Source of the DNA: Thermoflexus sp.
GTDB lineage: Bacteria; Chloroflexota; Anaerolineae; Aggregatilineales; Aggregatilineaceae
DNA: 64,000 nucleotides
Assembly (NCBI GenBank): GCA_020724465.1
Contig: DYGX01000015.1
Location: 1 to 64,000, forward strand
Reading direction: 5' to 3'
Part shown: piece after piece, positions 42,073 to 52,981 of the stretch
How positions within the stretch are numbered: position 1 is the first letter of the stretch
How the letters are laid out: the number at the start of each line of letters is the position of its first letter
Translations under genes and position numbers: made by a program
The notes under the pieces: model-generated
The model's database searches: none
What the model was told of the DNA's origin: nothing
The model's input: only the letters and a program-made list of their open reading frames with translations

Positions 42073-44505
42073 ATGACCAGACGACACCTGACCCAACGCA
42101 TGACCGCCGCGGCGCTCGCGCTGGTCATGCTGGCCTCGGCCTGCACCATGTCCAGCAAGACCGAGGTGATCCGGATCACGGCCACACCTCAGCCGGTCGA
42201 GACGACTCCCACCCGGCCTTACGTCACACCCACCCCGCCGGCCGTGCCCACGCCAACAGTCGAGCCGCGCGCGGCCATCGACGACGCGCAGCGCGCGCTG
42301 CGCAACGGCGATTTCGTCTCTGCCGTCACGTTCTTCGAGTCGGTCGTCCAGCAGAGCGGCGCGGACCCGGCGCTGCGCGCCTCGGCAGCGTACGGCCTGG
42401 GCGAGGCCAACCTGCGCGAGGGCCTCTACCAGCAAGCGGCCACCGCCCTGACGCGCTTCGTTCAGGAGTTCCCCACCGACGCGCGCGTGCCGCAGGCGTA
42501 CTTCCTGCGTGGCGATGCCTACCTGGGGATGAGCCAGTGGCAGCTTGCCATCGACGACTTCATGACCTATCTGGAGCTGCGCCCCGGCCTGATCGACAGC
42601 TACGCTTACGAGCGCATCGGCGATGCCTACCTGGCGCTGGGCGAGCCGGAGCAATCGCTCGACGCCTACGCCAAAGCCGCCGAGGCCACGCGCGAGCTGA
42701 CCTCGCTGGTCGCGCTGCGCGAGCGGCTCGCCGCCGGCTACCTCAACGCGGGCCAGCCGGCGAAGGCCGTCGAGCAGTACGACGCGATCCTGGCCGAAGC
42801 GCGCAACGGCCCCTACCGCGCCAGCATCATGTACCAGGCCGCGCAGGTCCAGATCAACGCCGGCAGCACCAACGCAGGCTATGCCCGGCTCCAGCAGATC
42901 GTGCAGGACTACCCCGACACGTACCCGGCCTATCAGGCGATGGGCATCCTGCTCGACGCCGGTCTGTCGATCGATCCCTACCGGCGGGCCGTCATCAGCT
43001 TCCACAACAAGGACTACCAGTCCGCCATCCAGCTTTTCAACGAGGCGACCAGCCAGAGCGGCAGCGCCCCGCCAGAGCTGCTGATGATGCTCGGCAAGGC
43101 GTACCGCGAGATCGGCAACTGGCAGGCCGCCGTGACCACCTTCCAGAACGTGATCGACACCTTCCCCACCGACCCCGCTTTTGGGCAGGCGCATCTGGAG
43201 CAGGGCCGCACCCACTTTTTGAGCGGCGACGTTCAGGCGGCCATCGACACCTATCTGGCCTTCGCCACCAATCATACCGACGTGCCCGAAGCCGCCGAGG
43301 CGCTCTGGCGCGCGGGCTATTTGTACAGCACGCAGAACAACGTCGAGCGCGCGCTGGCGACCTTCGACACGCTGGGGCAGAACTACCCCGGCACGTCCTG
43401 GGCGCAGGAAGGGCTGTTCATGGGCGCGACGCTGGCCTACAACCAGGGCAACATCGGCATGGCGGCCCAGCTTTTCAGCCGGCTGGCGACCATCGGCACC
43501 GGGGAATACAAAGCGGCTGCGTTCCTCTGGGTTGGGCGGCTGTACCAGCGCGACGGAAAGGAAGACCTCGCCCGGCAGGCGTTCCAGGCAGCCGCCGCGG
43601 CCGATCCCGGCGGCTATTACAGCCTGCGCGCCGACGATCTGCTGCATGGCCGCGCGCCGTTCCAGCCCCCTGCTGCGATCGACCTGGAAGCGGACGAGGC
43701 GGCGGAGCTGGCCCAGGCCGAAGCGTGGCTGCGCCAGACGTTCGGCATCGAGCACGAAGGCCCGCTCTATCCGCTCAGCGATGAACTGAAAGCCGATCCG
43801 CGCATGGTCCGCGGGCAGGAGCTGATGGCGGTAGCCGATTACGCCGCCGCCGAGGACGAGTTCGAGGCGCTGCGGCTCGATCGGCGCGACGACCCGCTGG
43901 CAACCTACCAACTGGCGCTGTTCTTCCGCGACATCGGGCTGAACAGGCTGTCGATCACCGCCGCCGCCACGCTGCTGACCGACGCCAAGATTGAGGACAC
44001 CGCCGCGCCGCGTCTGCTGGCCCGCCTGCGCTACCCCGTCTATTACAAGGACCTGGTGCTGCCCGAAGCTGAGGCCAACAACCTCGACCCCCTGCTGATG
44101 TTCGCGCTCATCCGCCAGGAAAGCCTGTTCGAGGGGCTGGCCACCTCGCATGCCGCCGCCCAGGGGTTGATGCAGATCATCCCGGACACCGGCGAGTGGA
44201 TCGCGCTGCAGCTTCGCTGGCCAAACTACCACAACAGCGACGTCTACCGCCCGTACATCAACGTCAAGTTCGGCGCGTACTATCTGCGCTGGGTGCTGGA
44301 CCAGGTGGATAATGTGCCGCACGCCGCGCTGGCCGGGTACAACGGCGGCCCCGGCAACGCCATCCAGTGGCTCCGCATCTCCGGGCCGGACCTCGATCTG
44401 TTCGTGCAGACGATCAGCTACGACGAGACGCGCACCTACGTGCGGCGCATCTACGAGCAGTACAGCGTCTACCGCTGGCTGTACGGCGTCGAGTCGGTCG
44501 GCTGA
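42073..44505 (+). CDS. Lipoprotein lytic transglycosylase with TPR repeats
   Basis: 810 residues. A signal peptide ends in LVMLASAC (lipobox, Cys near residue 24), then a Thr/Pro-rich linker. About 65-560 hold many TPR-like helices (PALRASAAYGLGEANLREG, IGDAYLALGEPEQSLDAY). The C-terminal SLT domain (about 660-810) cleaves the MurNAc-GlcNAc bond: catalytic Glu683 in LIRQESLFEG, then AAAQGLMQIIPDTGEWIA, LAGYNGGPGNAIQWL and the YVRRIY end. This matches the Slt70-like family with a TPR superhelix. The ATG at 42073 is chosen because the upstream extension would bury the signal peptide. It acts on the outer face of the membrane in wall remodelling. Confidence 0.93.
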   Translation: MTRRHLTQRMTAAALALVMLASACTMSSKTEVIRITATPQPVETTPTRPYVTPTPPAVPTPTVEPRAAIDDAQRALRNGDFVSAVTFFESVVQQSGADPALRASAAYGLGEANLREGLYQQAATALTRFVQEFPTDARVPQAYFLRGDAYLGMSQWQLAIDDFMTYLELRPGLIDSYAYERIGDAYLALGEPEQSLDAYAKAAEATRELTSLVALRERLAAGYLNAGQPAKAVEQYDAILAEARNGPYRASIMYQAAQVQINAGSTNAGYARLQQIVQDYPDTYPAYQAMGILLDAGLSIDPYRRAVISFHNKDYQSAIQLFNEATSQSGSAPPELLMMLGKAYREIGNWQAAVTTFQNVIDTFPTDPAFGQAHLEQGRTHFLSGDVQAAIDTYLAFATNHTDVPEAAEALWRAGYLYSTQNNVERALATFDTLGQNYPGTSWAQEGLFMGATLAYNQGNIGMAAQLFSRLATIGTGEYKAAAFLWVGRLYQRDGKEDLARQAFQAAAAADPGGYYSLRADDLLHGRAPFQPPAAIDLEADEAAELAQAEAWLRQTFGIEHEGPLYPLSDELKADPRMVRGQELMAVADYAAAEDEFEALRLDRRDDPLATYQLALFFRDIGLNRLSITAAATLLTDAKIEDTAAPRLLARLRYPVYYKDLVLPEAEANNLDPLLMFALIRQESLFEGLATSHAAAQGLMQIIPDTGEWIALQLRWPNYHNSDVYRPYINVKFGAYYLRWVLDQVDNVPHAALAGYNGGPGNAIQWLRISGPDLDLFVQTISYDETRTYVRRIYEQYSVYRWLYGVESVG

Positions 44506-44514
44506 GGGGCAGAC

Positions 44515-46608
<2,094 letters not shown>

Positions 46609-46658
46609 CACCACATCCTCAGTTCCAACCCATCCCATGCAGCGCCATCTCAGCCAAG

Positions 46659-46664
46659 ATTATA
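46659..46664 (-). promoter_or_regulatory. -10 box TATAAT before the DUF255 gene
   Basis: TATAAT on the minus strand (46664-46659), 51 nt before the ATG at 46608. No -35 box at normal spacing. Confidence 0.45.
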
Positions 46665-46698
46665 CGAGATCGCTCCCGCAACTCCCCAGCCGAACGCA

Positions 46699-46725
46699 AA
46701 CGCCGGGCGCGCTGCACCCGGCGTT
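46699..46725 (-). terminator. Hairpin after osmC
   Basis: Perfect 9-bp stem AACGCCGGG / CCCGGCGTT (46699-46707 and 46717-46725), 28 nt after the osmC stop on the minus strand, followed by TTGCGTT. The T-tract is imperfect. Confidence 0.55.
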
Positions 46726-46752
46726 GAACGGCCGCGCTCCGTACCTGGCGCG

Positions 46753-47181
46753 TCAGCTTTCCAGCTCGGCTTCCAGCGTGATCTCGGCGCCCTTGAAAAG
46801 CCTCGAGACAGGGCAGCCTTCCTTCGCCGCCTGCGCCTGCTGCAAGAACGTCTCGCGGTCGATGCCGGGCACGCGCGCCCGTGTCTTCAGATCGATGCGC
46901 GTGATGCTGAAACCGCTCTCGCCGCGCTCGATGTGCACGTCCGCCGTCGTGTGGACGCGCTCCGGCTTGAACCCCGCGCGCTCCAGCCCCAGGGTGAACG
47001 CCATCGAGAAACAGCCGGCGTGCGCCGCTCCGAGCAGTTCTTCGGGGTTGGTCCCGGCGCCTTCTTCAAAGCGCGAGGCGGCAGAATAGCGGCCTTCGTA
47101 CGCGCCGCTGCCAAACGACATCGTGCCTCCGCCTTCGCGAAACGAGCCATCCCACACGGCCTCAGCATGACGAACAGGCAT
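46753..47181 (-). CDS. osmC: OsmC-family peroxiredoxin
   Basis: 142 residues; reduces organic hydroperoxides with two cysteines. The peroxidatic Cys57 lies in LLGAAHAGCFSMAF and the resolving Cys123 in AAKEGCPVSRLF, both in the OsmC rather than Ohr context. The start MPVRHAEAVWDGSFREGGGT is typical of OsmC, and GGAGGG 5 nt upstream of ATG 47181 fixes it. It forms part of the cell's response to peroxide or osmotic stress. It is divergent from the DCC thiol-protein gene. Confidence 0.94.
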   Translation of the reverse strand: MPVRHAEAVWDGSFREGGGTMSFGSGAYEGRYSAASRFEEGAGTNPEELLGAAHAGCFSMAFTLGLERAGFKPERVHTTADVHIERGESGFSITRIDLKTRARVPGIDRETFLQQAQAAKEGCPVSRLFKGAEITLEAELES

Positions 47182-47222
47182 ACTTCCCTCCACAAGTAGT
47201 TTCGTATTATCCGCACAGCCAG

Positions 47223-47228
47223 ATTGTA
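47223..47228 (-). promoter_or_regulatory. osmC extended -10 box TGC-TACAAT
   Basis: On the minus strand GTTGCTACAATCTGG contains a TGn-extended TACAAT, 42 nt before the osmC start; no clear -35 box. Confidence 0.55.
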
Positions 47229-47341
47229 GCAACACTGCCCCTCAACAGCCGACCACCATCTGCCACGAATCAACACAACTGCCGGGCTGTTCTGGCCCGG
47301 CGGCTGCACACGAACGGATATGCTACAAGCCCGCAATCCCA

Positions 47342-47357
47342 ACACGTCACGACGTGT
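47342..47357. promoter_or_regulatory. Palindrome ACACGTC-AC-GACGTGT
   Basis: Perfect 7-bp arms around 2 bp, midway between the osmC and DCC-protein promoters. Palindromes of this size suit dimeric regulators; no specific regulator can be named. Confidence 0.5.
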
Positions 47358-47468
47358 CACTCCCAATCCTAGCAGCACGCGATCAAGCCACCATCAACGG
47401 CGCGCAAAAACCTGTAAACGCAGCCGCTCTGCCCCAGGCCGGAACTGCACACGGGCGCCTGTTGCTGC

Positions 47469-47474
47469 TACAAT
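47469..47474 (+). promoter_or_regulatory. Extended -10 box TGC-TACAAT before the DCC-protein gene
   Basis: TTGCTGCTACAATCTGGG; TACAAT at 47469-47474 with upstream TGC, 38 nt before the ATG. CTGCAC (47445-47450) at 18 nt is a weak -35 candidate. Confidence 0.5.
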
Positions 47475-47511
47475 CTGGGCACGTCGACGCAGACATGAGA
47501 TTGACCCAGCC

Positions 47512-47919
47512 ATGCCTACTTTCCCCTCACCTCTGACTATTGTGTTCGACGGCGACTGCGGTGTCTGCCAGGCGCTGGCCCAGGCGCTGGCCGACCGAGA
47601 CACCGCGCGCCGCCTGCGCTTCAGCGCCTACCAGCGGACCGATCTGGATACGCTCTCGCCCGGCCTCACGCGCGAGATGACGGCCCAGGCCGTGTACGCC
47701 GTCGCACCGGATGGCACGCGCTGGCATGGCGCGCGAGCGGTGTTTGAGGGACTGCGGCGGCTGCCGGGTGTTTGGGGATGGGTGGGGCGCCTGGGCGCTC
47801 TGCCCCCGGTCAGTTTGCTGGCCGAGCCGTTCTACCGGCTGGTGGCGCGCCACCGTACGCGGATCTCGCGCTGGCTTGGCCTGACGCAGTGCCGGCTCGA
47901 TCTCTCGCAGCGCTCCTGA
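47512..47919 (+). CDS. DCC-family thiol protein (DUF393)
   Basis: 135 residues. The defining DGDCGVC motif (Asp13 to Cys19, C-x2-C with the preceding Asp) follows the first beta strand LTIVFDGD, and the thioredoxin-like layout continues with RRLRFSAYQ and DGTRWHGARAVFEGLRRLPG. The C-terminal LLAEPFYRLVARHRTRISRWLG is amphipathic and may sit on the membrane. Function is putatively thiol-disulphide exchange; family members are uncharacterised. The long upstream open frame is rejected as non-coding. The gene is divergent from osmC. Confidence 0.88.
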   Translation: MPTFPSPLTIVFDGDCGVCQALAQALADRDTARRLRFSAYQRTDLDTLSPGLTREMTAQAVYAVAPDGTRWHGARAVFEGLRRLPGVWGWVGRLGALPPVSLLAEPFYRLVARHRTRISRWLGLTQCRLDLSQRS

Positions 47920-47982
47920 TCGCCGGCGTGTGGAAAGCGTAAATTCTGCCCCAGCCTGCTCTTGCGCAGGCCGCGCCGGGTT

Positions 47983-47988
47983 ATAATA
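47983..47988 (+). promoter_or_regulatory. -10 box TATAAT before the SDR gene
   Basis: Perfect TATAAT 37 nt before the SDR ATG at 48026; no good -35 box at 16-18 nt. Confidence 0.55.
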
Positions 47989-48025
47989 CGCGGCGGGATT
48001 GGGTCGCACTGGGAGTCAGCAGCAC

Positions 48026-48907
48026 ATGGCAGTTCAGCACTGGCCCATGCAGGGCCGGGTGTGCGTCGTCACCGGCGCCACCGACGGGATCGGACGCGAG
48101 ACAGCCGCCGGGCTGATGCGCCTGGGCGCGACGGTGTGCGGTGTTGCGCGCGATTGGGACAAAGCCGCTCGTGTTGCCGCCAAGCTGCGCCGCGACGTGC
48201 CGGGCGGCACGGTGGACTTTCTGATCGCCGATCTGTCGGACATGGTCGAGGTGCGGCGGCTGGCCGACGCCATCACCGCCCGCTATCCCCAGGTGCACGT
48301 GCTGATCAACAACGCGGGCGCGCTGTTTCCCACCCGCCGCGTCACGCGCGACGGCTTCGAGATGACCCTGGCGCTGAACTATCTGGCCCCCTTTCTGCTG
48401 ACGCACCGGATCAGCGCGGCGCTGCTGGCCGCCGCGCCCGCCCGCGTGATCAACGTCAGCTCGTCGATGCACGCCGGGGGGCGCATCAACTTTGATGACC
48501 TGCACGCCGAGCGCGGCTACAGCCCCTGGGTGGCCTATGCCAACAGCAAGCTGGCGCTGGTGCTGTTCACTTACGAGCTGGCGCGCTGTCTGGCCGGAAC
48601 CGGCGTCACGGCCAACGCGGTTCACCCGGGCGTCGTTCGCACGGCGTTTTTCGGCAGTTCCAGAGACTACGGGCGGTTGAGCGCCGCCGAGGGGGCGGAG
48701 CCGCTGATCTATCTGGCCGCCTCGCCGGACGTGGCCACCACGACCGGCCGCTACTTCGACCGGCTGCGTGCGGCCCCCTCGGGCGGCCAATCGCAGGACC
48801 GTACCCTGGCCCGCCGCCTGTGGCAGACCACCGCCGCGCTGCTTGGCCTGGAAACTACCCTCTGCAAAGCACATCCCGGCTTGGAATCGGGCCCACCATT
48901 GCGCTAA
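48026..48907 (+). CDS. Short-chain dehydrogenase/reductase
   Basis: 293 residues, NAD(P)-dependent Rossmann oxidoreductase. The cofactor loop is TGATDGIG (16-23), the NNAG motif is VLINNAGALF, the catalytic Ser is in RVINVSSSMHAG and the Tyr-x3-Lys is YANSKLAL. The pattern resembles retinol-dehydrogenase/WW-oxidoreductase-like SDRs (GFEMTLALNYLAPFLLT). Substrate is unknown. The ATG at 48026 has GGGAG upstream. The aldehyde dehydrogenase gene follows after 127 nt, so alcohol-to-acid oxidation in sequence is possible. Confidence 0.92.
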   Translation: MAVQHWPMQGRVCVVTGATDGIGRETAAGLMRLGATVCGVARDWDKAARVAAKLRRDVPGGTVDFLIADLSDMVEVRRLADAITARYPQVHVLINNAGALFPTRRVTRDGFEMTLALNYLAPFLLTHRISAALLAAAPARVINVSSSMHAGGRINFDDLHAERGYSPWVAYANSKLALVLFTYELARCLAGTGVTANAVHPGVVRTAFFGSSRDYGRLSAAEGAEPLIYLAASPDVATTTGRYFDRLRAAPSGGQSQDRTLARRLWQTTAALLGLETTLCKAHPGLESGPPLR

Positions 48908-49034
48908 AATCTCGCCAGACGATTGGCAGCGCACGCGCCGCACGCCGTGCCGTCCACAGCCGGTTGGCGCGCGGCTGCCGGTTCGCCATGTCCTGTATAC
49001 ATTTACCGCAGTAGCTGATCCAAGGAGGCAAGAG

Positions 49035-50510
49035 TTGAAAGACTACGGTCTGTATATTAACGGCGAGTGGGTTGACTCGGAAAGCAGCCGGCGCTTCGAG
49101 ACCCGCAGCCCGATCGATGGCCGCGTCCTGGCGACCTTCCCCCTGGCCACACCGGGGGATGTTGAGCGCGCCATCGACGCCGCCGAGGCCGCCTTCCCGG
49201 CCTGGAAGCGCACGCCCGCGCCCCGCCGGGGCGAGATTCTGCTGCGCGCGGCGCAGATCATGCGCGCCCGCAAGAAAGAGCTGGGCGAGCTGGTCACCAC
49301 CGAGATGGGCAAGGTGATCGCCGAGGGCAAGGGCGACGTCCAGGAAGCGATCGACTTCCTGGAGTACATCGCGGGCGAGGGCCGCCGCATGCTGGGGGAG
49401 ACGACGCCGTCGGAGCTTCCCAACAAGTTCTGCATGACCGTGCGCCAGCCGATCGGCGTCGTCGGTTGCATCACCCCGTGGAACTTCCCGACCGCGATCC
49501 CGATCTGGAAGATCGGCGCGGCGCTGATCACGGGCAACACCATCGTCTTCAAGCCCGCCAGCCTGACCCCGCTGTGCGTCGCGCGGCTGGTCGAGATCTT
49601 CGAGGAAGCGGGTCTGCCGCCGGGCGTGCTCAACTTCGTGACCGGCAGTGGCAGCGCGGTCGGCAACGCGATCGTCGAAAGCCCGCGCGTGCGCGCCATC
49701 TCGTTCACCGGCGGCGTGCCTGCCGGGCGCGAGATTTACCAGAAGGCGGCCAAGTTCCTCAAGTCGGTCGAGCTGGAGCTGGGCGGCAAGAACCCGCAAA
49801 TCGTGATGCCCGACGCCAACCTGGACCTGGCCCTGGAAGGGGTGCTCTTCGGCGCGTTCGGCACCGCCGGGCAGCGCTGCACCGCCACCAGCCGCCTGAT
49901 CCTGCACCAGGACATCTACGACCAGTTCCTGGGCATGCTGGTGGATCGCGTCGAAAAGTTCAAGGTCGGCAACCCGCTTGATCCCGAGACGGACATGGGG
50001 CCGGTGGTCGATCAGGCGGCGGGCGAAGGGATCATGAGCTACATCGAGATCGGCAAGAGCGAGGCCAAGCTGCGCTTTGGCGGCGAGCGCCTGACCGGCG
50101 GTCTGTACGATCAAGGCTTCTATATCCAGCCGACGATCTTCGAGACCGAACACGGCACGCGCATTAGCTGCGAAGAAATTTTCGGCCCGGTGCTGAGCGT
50201 GATCAAGGTCGGCAGCTATGAAGAGGCGATCGAGGTGGCGAACGATGTCGAGTACGGGCTGTCGTCGTCGATCTACACGCGCGATGTCAACCTGGCCTTC
50301 CGCGCCATCGACGATCTGGTGACCGGCATCACCTACATCAACGCGCCGACCATCGGGGCCGAGGTTCACCTGCCCTTCGGCGGTACCAAGAACACCGGCA
50401 ACGGCGGGCGCGAGGCCGGCACCGCGGCCATCGACGAGTTCACCGAGATCAAGACCGTGTTCGTGGACTACAGCAACCGTCTGCAGAAGGCGCAGATCGA
50501 GCACGATTAG
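49035..50510 (+). CDS. NAD(P)-dependent aldehyde dehydrogenase
   Basis: 491 residues. Substrate-pocket and cofactor signatures are intact: VVGCITPWNFPTAIPIWK, FKPASLTPLC, SFTGGVPAGREIYQ, the catalytic Glu in ELELGGKNPQ (near 248) and Cys near 282 in GTAGQRCTATSR. It oxidises an aldehyde to the acid. The sequence resembles the alpha-ketoglutaric-semialdehyde/succinate-semialdehyde group, but exact substrate is not clear. TTG at 49035 is the start because AGGAGG lies 6 nt upstream; the long upstream open frame overlaps the SDR gene and is not coding. A bidirectional terminator follows. Confidence 0.94.
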   Translation: MKDYGLYINGEWVDSESSRRFETRSPIDGRVLATFPLATPGDVERAIDAAEAAFPAWKRTPAPRRGEILLRAAQIMRARKKELGELVTTEMGKVIAEGKGDVQEAIDFLEYIAGEGRRMLGETTPSELPNKFCMTVRQPIGVVGCITPWNFPTAIPIWKIGAALITGNTIVFKPASLTPLCVARLVEIFEEAGLPPGVLNFVTGSGSAVGNAIVESPRVRAISFTGGVPAGREIYQKAAKFLKSVELELGGKNPQIVMPDANLDLALEGVLFGAFGTAGQRCTATSRLILHQDIYDQFLGMLVDRVEKFKVGNPLDPETDMGPVVDQAAGEGIMSYIEIGKSEAKLRFGGERLTGGLYDQGFYIQPTIFETEHGTRISCEEIFGPVLSVIKVGSYEEAIEVANDVEYGLSSSIYTRDVNLAFRAIDDLVTGITYINAPTIGAEVHLPFGGTKNTGNGGREAGTAAIDEFTEIKTVFVDYSNRLQKAQIEHD

Positions 50511-50543
50511 CGCCGGACGCGCGGTGCTCACGCAGCATACAAA

Positions 50544-50578
50544 AAGCCCGCTCTCATTCGAGGGCGGGCTTCGTTTTT
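50544..50578. terminator. Bidirectional terminator between aldehyde dehydrogenase and tRNA-Gln
   Basis: AAGCCCGC (50544-50551) pairs with GCGGGCTT (50564-50571); inner CTC/GAG extends it. Five A residues precede it and TTCGTTTTT follows, so both strands have a U-tract. Confidence 0.9.
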
Positions 50579-50582
50579 CAGG

Positions 50583-50654
50583 CTGGGGGACGTGGATTTG
50601 AACCACGACTGACGGATCCAGAGTCCGCTGTTCTGCCGGTTAAACTATCCCCCA
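50583..50654 (-). tRNA. tRNA-Gln, anticodon CTG
   Basis: On the minus strand the acceptor TGGGGGA/TCCCCCA, anticodon stem GCGGA/TCCGT with loop CTCTGGA (anticodon CTG, 50621-50619) and T arm CGTGG-TTCAAAT-CCACG fold cleanly; discriminator G as expected for tRNA-Gln. CCA is not encoded. Weak U1-A72 pairing is a known identity feature for GlnRS, and a glnS gene is present 6 kb away. Confidence 0.96.
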
Positions 50655-50666
50655 TCGACGAACGGC

Positions 50667-50695
50667 ATTGTAGCATACCGCTCCCTGCTTGGCAA
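50667..50695 (-). promoter_or_regulatory. tRNA-Gln promoter, TTGCCA-N17-TACAAT
   Basis: On the minus strand TTGCCA (50695-50690), spacer 17, TACAAT (50672-50667) preceded by TGC, 12 nt before the tRNA 5' end. Confidence 0.85.
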
Positions 50696-50798
50696 GGGTT
50701 TTTGCCCCGCGCGTGGCGAGGTGATCAGGCGCGGCAGCGGGCCGGCCCGTCAGGGGACTTCCGCTGGTGCGACGGTAGGAAGTCCGCCCGGCGCATGC

Positions 50799-50804
50799 TA
50801 GAAT
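50799..50804 (+). promoter_or_regulatory. Extended -10 box TGC-TAGAAT
   Basis: ATGCTAGAAT with TGn extension, 57 nt before the ATG at 50861; the -35 region is poor. Confidence 0.45.
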
Positions 50805-50860
50805 CAGACACTACTACTCCAGCGCGGCCACCATACCGCCATCCACAGGGGCGACACGAC

Positions 50861-51985
50861 ATGGTCCACAGGCACATAGCACCCTTGAAAACGGGCCTGG
50901 CAATCATTCTCGCAGCGTGCGCGCTGGGTGTGCCCATCGCCACAGCCATCGCGCAGGGCGATAGCATCCATCTGACCCAGACGGCAGAATACAACCTTGG
51001 CGTCGACTGCCCGGTGGCAGCCGCGCTTGACCCGGCAGGGTCCACCCTGTGGGTGCTGGTGGACGACTGTTTCCAGTATGGATACGTCCTGCACGCCTAT
51101 GACATCGCGACCGGGACGCGGGTGAACGTCGACGATCATCGCGCTGCGCTGTCGGCCCTCGATGGCGTCTTCATCGATCACTTCATCATGCCGTTTGGCT
51201 TCACTCCGGCGGGCGATCTGAGCATACGGTACTACGAGTCCGACGAGGCGCACAGCAAGAACCTGCTGATCCCACTGGCCAGCGGTGGCGAGGCGGTCGT
51301 CCAGACGAGCGCCACGTTCGACGCGCTGCTGGCCGCATACAGCGACTACCCGGAGTTCTCCGTGTACAGCCCCGACCACAGGCGGGTCGTGGCGTTTGGC
51401 GCGGCAAGCCTGCATATCCTGGACGTGGAAGCGGAAACTGAGATCGCGCAGATCCCGGTTGAGGGCGGCACAGATTACGTGTACGCGTCCTTTTCGGCAG
51501 ATGGAGAGCGCCTCTACGTCATCCGCATCAATGACCCGGACAGCGCGACCGATCTCTCGTCGACGCTGCTCATCTATAGCCTGCCGGATGGCGAACTGCT
51601 CCGGCAACATGCCCTGCCCTCGTCCGCCGTCTGGCTCAGCCCCGACGAAACGCGGGCTGCCGTCCAGTTGTTCAGCACCAACATTGGCGAGCAGAGCGAC
51701 CTGATCATCATGGCGCTGGACAGCGGCCTTACCAGCGCGGCGTCGTCCCTGCTGGAAGATCCGACCCCGGTGATCACCTGTCTGAACGATGGACGCAACG
51801 TGAGCGGCCTGGGGTATGTCTCCAGCGGGTATCTGAGTCTATCCAGCCTGGACTGGCTGCCCGACGGCTCCGGTCTGGTACTGACGCTGTCCGCCATGGG
51901 GGAAGGCTCGCAGAGCGCGTCGAGCTTCTGCAGCTTCAACTACAGCCGCCTGCGCACCTATACGGTGTCCGGCGCGGGGAACTGA
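50861..51985 (+). CDS. Exported beta-propeller-like protein of unknown function
   Basis: 374 residues with a signal peptide (LKTGLAIILAACALGVPIATAIAQ, residues about 9-32; cleavage probably after an Ala-x-Ala). The mature part is mostly beta with repeated blade-like units: STLWVLVDDC, YSPDHRRVVAFGAASLHILDVE, FSADGERLYVIRI, LSPDETRAAVQLFS, WLPDGSGLVLTL. These look like WD40/YVTN or TolB-type blades, perhaps six to seven. Several Cys residues may form disulphides. No catalytic motif is seen. Base composition is slightly less GC-rich than neighbours. The ATG at 50861 is the best start; the upstream open frame is not coding. Confidence 0.8.
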   Translation: MVHRHIAPLKTGLAIILAACALGVPIATAIAQGDSIHLTQTAEYNLGVDCPVAAALDPAGSTLWVLVDDCFQYGYVLHAYDIATGTRVNVDDHRAALSALDGVFIDHFIMPFGFTPAGDLSIRYYESDEAHSKNLLIPLASGGEAVVQTSATFDALLAAYSDYPEFSVYSPDHRRVVAFGAASLHILDVEAETEIAQIPVEGGTDYVYASFSADGERLYVIRINDPDSATDLSSTLLIYSLPDGELLRQHALPSSAVWLSPDETRAAVQLFSTNIGEQSDLIIMALDSGLTSAASSLLEDPTPVITCLNDGRNVSGLGYVSSGYLSLSSLDWLPDGSGLVLTLSAMGEGSQSASSFCSFNYSRLRTYTVSGAGN

Positions 51986-52018
51986 ATCCGGCGCGCCGTC
52001 TCTGGCCGGGGATGGTAC

Positions 52019-52882
52019 CTAGCCGAGCGGTGCGTCCGGAATGATCGAGATGCCCACCGTTCCGGGGCCGCTGTGCACGCCCAGCGCGGGCGAAAGCTGC
52101 GCGATGACCCATTCCAGGACGGAATAGCGCTCCTCAAGCAGCGCGCGGAACTTCTCCACTTCCTCGCGGGCCGCCACGTGCATCAGCGCGGCGCGGATGG
52201 TGCTGCCTTCGGGGATGCGGTTCAGCGCCAGCGCGACGATGCGCTTGTACGCCGCCGCGCGCGAGCGGGCCACGCCGAGCGGCGCGGGCATCCCCCCGCG
52301 CATCCCGATGATCGGCTTGATGTCAAGCAGATCGCCCACCATGCTCGTCACCTTGCCGATCCGCCCGCCCCGCTGCAAGTATTCGAGCGTGTCGTTGGTG
52401 AAGCCAACGAACGCCTGCTCCGCGATCCGGCGGGCCACAGCGACCACCTCCGACAGCGACAGCCCCTGCAGCGCGGCGCGCGCCGCCTGGATAACGGCCC
52501 AGCCGTGCGCCATCGCCACCTGCTGCGTGTCCACCACCTCGATCGGGAAGCCGGGTAGCTCGGTCTCCGCCAGGCGCCTGGCAAGCAGCGCGGACTGGTA
52601 GCCGCCGCTGCCGGTACCCGTCATGCTGACGGCAACCGCGCCAGTTCCCCGGCGGGCGGCTGCGCGAAACGCTTCCAGATATTCACCGGCGCTGGGGTTG
52701 GCGGTCGTCGGCCATTCGGGCGCGCTCTTCAGCCATTCGTAGAACTCGTCCGCCGGCATATCGATGTTGTCCCGCAGCGTCCCGCGCACGCTGTGCACAT
52801 AGTATGGCACGACCTCGATGCCCAGCTCAGCCGCCATCGCTTCTGGCACGCTTGCGCAGCTATCGGTCACCACAATCACCAC
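52019..52882 (-). CDS. DegV-family fatty-acid-binding protein
   Basis: 287 residues. VIVVTDSCASVP (N-terminal strand with Asp-Ser), TANPSAGEYLEAFRAAARRG and VAVSMTGTGSGGYQSALLA match the DegV fold, and VDTQQVAMAHGW and LEYLQRGGRIGK are family signatures. Relatives bind long-chain fatty acids and can serve as FakB partners of a FakA kinase, which is not in this window. The start is GTG at 52882 with GGAG upstream. It converges on the propeller gene with a 33-nt gap. Confidence 0.93.
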   Translation of the reverse strand: MVIVVTDSCASVPEAMAAELGIEVVPYYVHSVRGTLRDNIDMPADEFYEWLKSAPEWPTTANPSAGEYLEAFRAAARRGTGAVAVSMTGTGSGGYQSALLARRLAETELPGFPIEVVDTQQVAMAHGWAVIQAARAALQGLSLSEVVAVARRIAEQAFVGFTNDTLEYLQRGGRIGKVTSMVGDLLDIKPIIGMRGGMPAPLGVARSRAAAYKRIVALALNRIPEGSTIRAALMHVAAREEVEKFRALLEERYSVLEWVIAQLSPALGVHSGPGTVGISIIPDAPLG

Positions 52883-52981
52883 GATCGGTCTCCCTTGCGA
52901 ACTTCGTCGCCAGAAGGCGCGCCATCAGCGGAGCGCCTGCGTCATCCCCGGTCAAACAACCCGGCGCGCGCCTGCACACTC

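Larger units (their letters stand above)
47182..47511. other. Divergent regulatory region between osmC and the DCC-protein gene
   Basis: 330 bp without a gene. It carries an osmC -10 box (47223-47228), a second possible -10 (GATAAT on the minus strand, 47206-47211), a perfect palindrome at 47342-47357, and a -10 box for the plus-strand gene (47469-47474). Confidence 0.6.

Noticed and set aside
49035-49100. ALDH start at 48768
   Set aside because: This extension overlaps the SDR gene; TTG at 49035 has an ideal AGGAGG 6 nt upstream.
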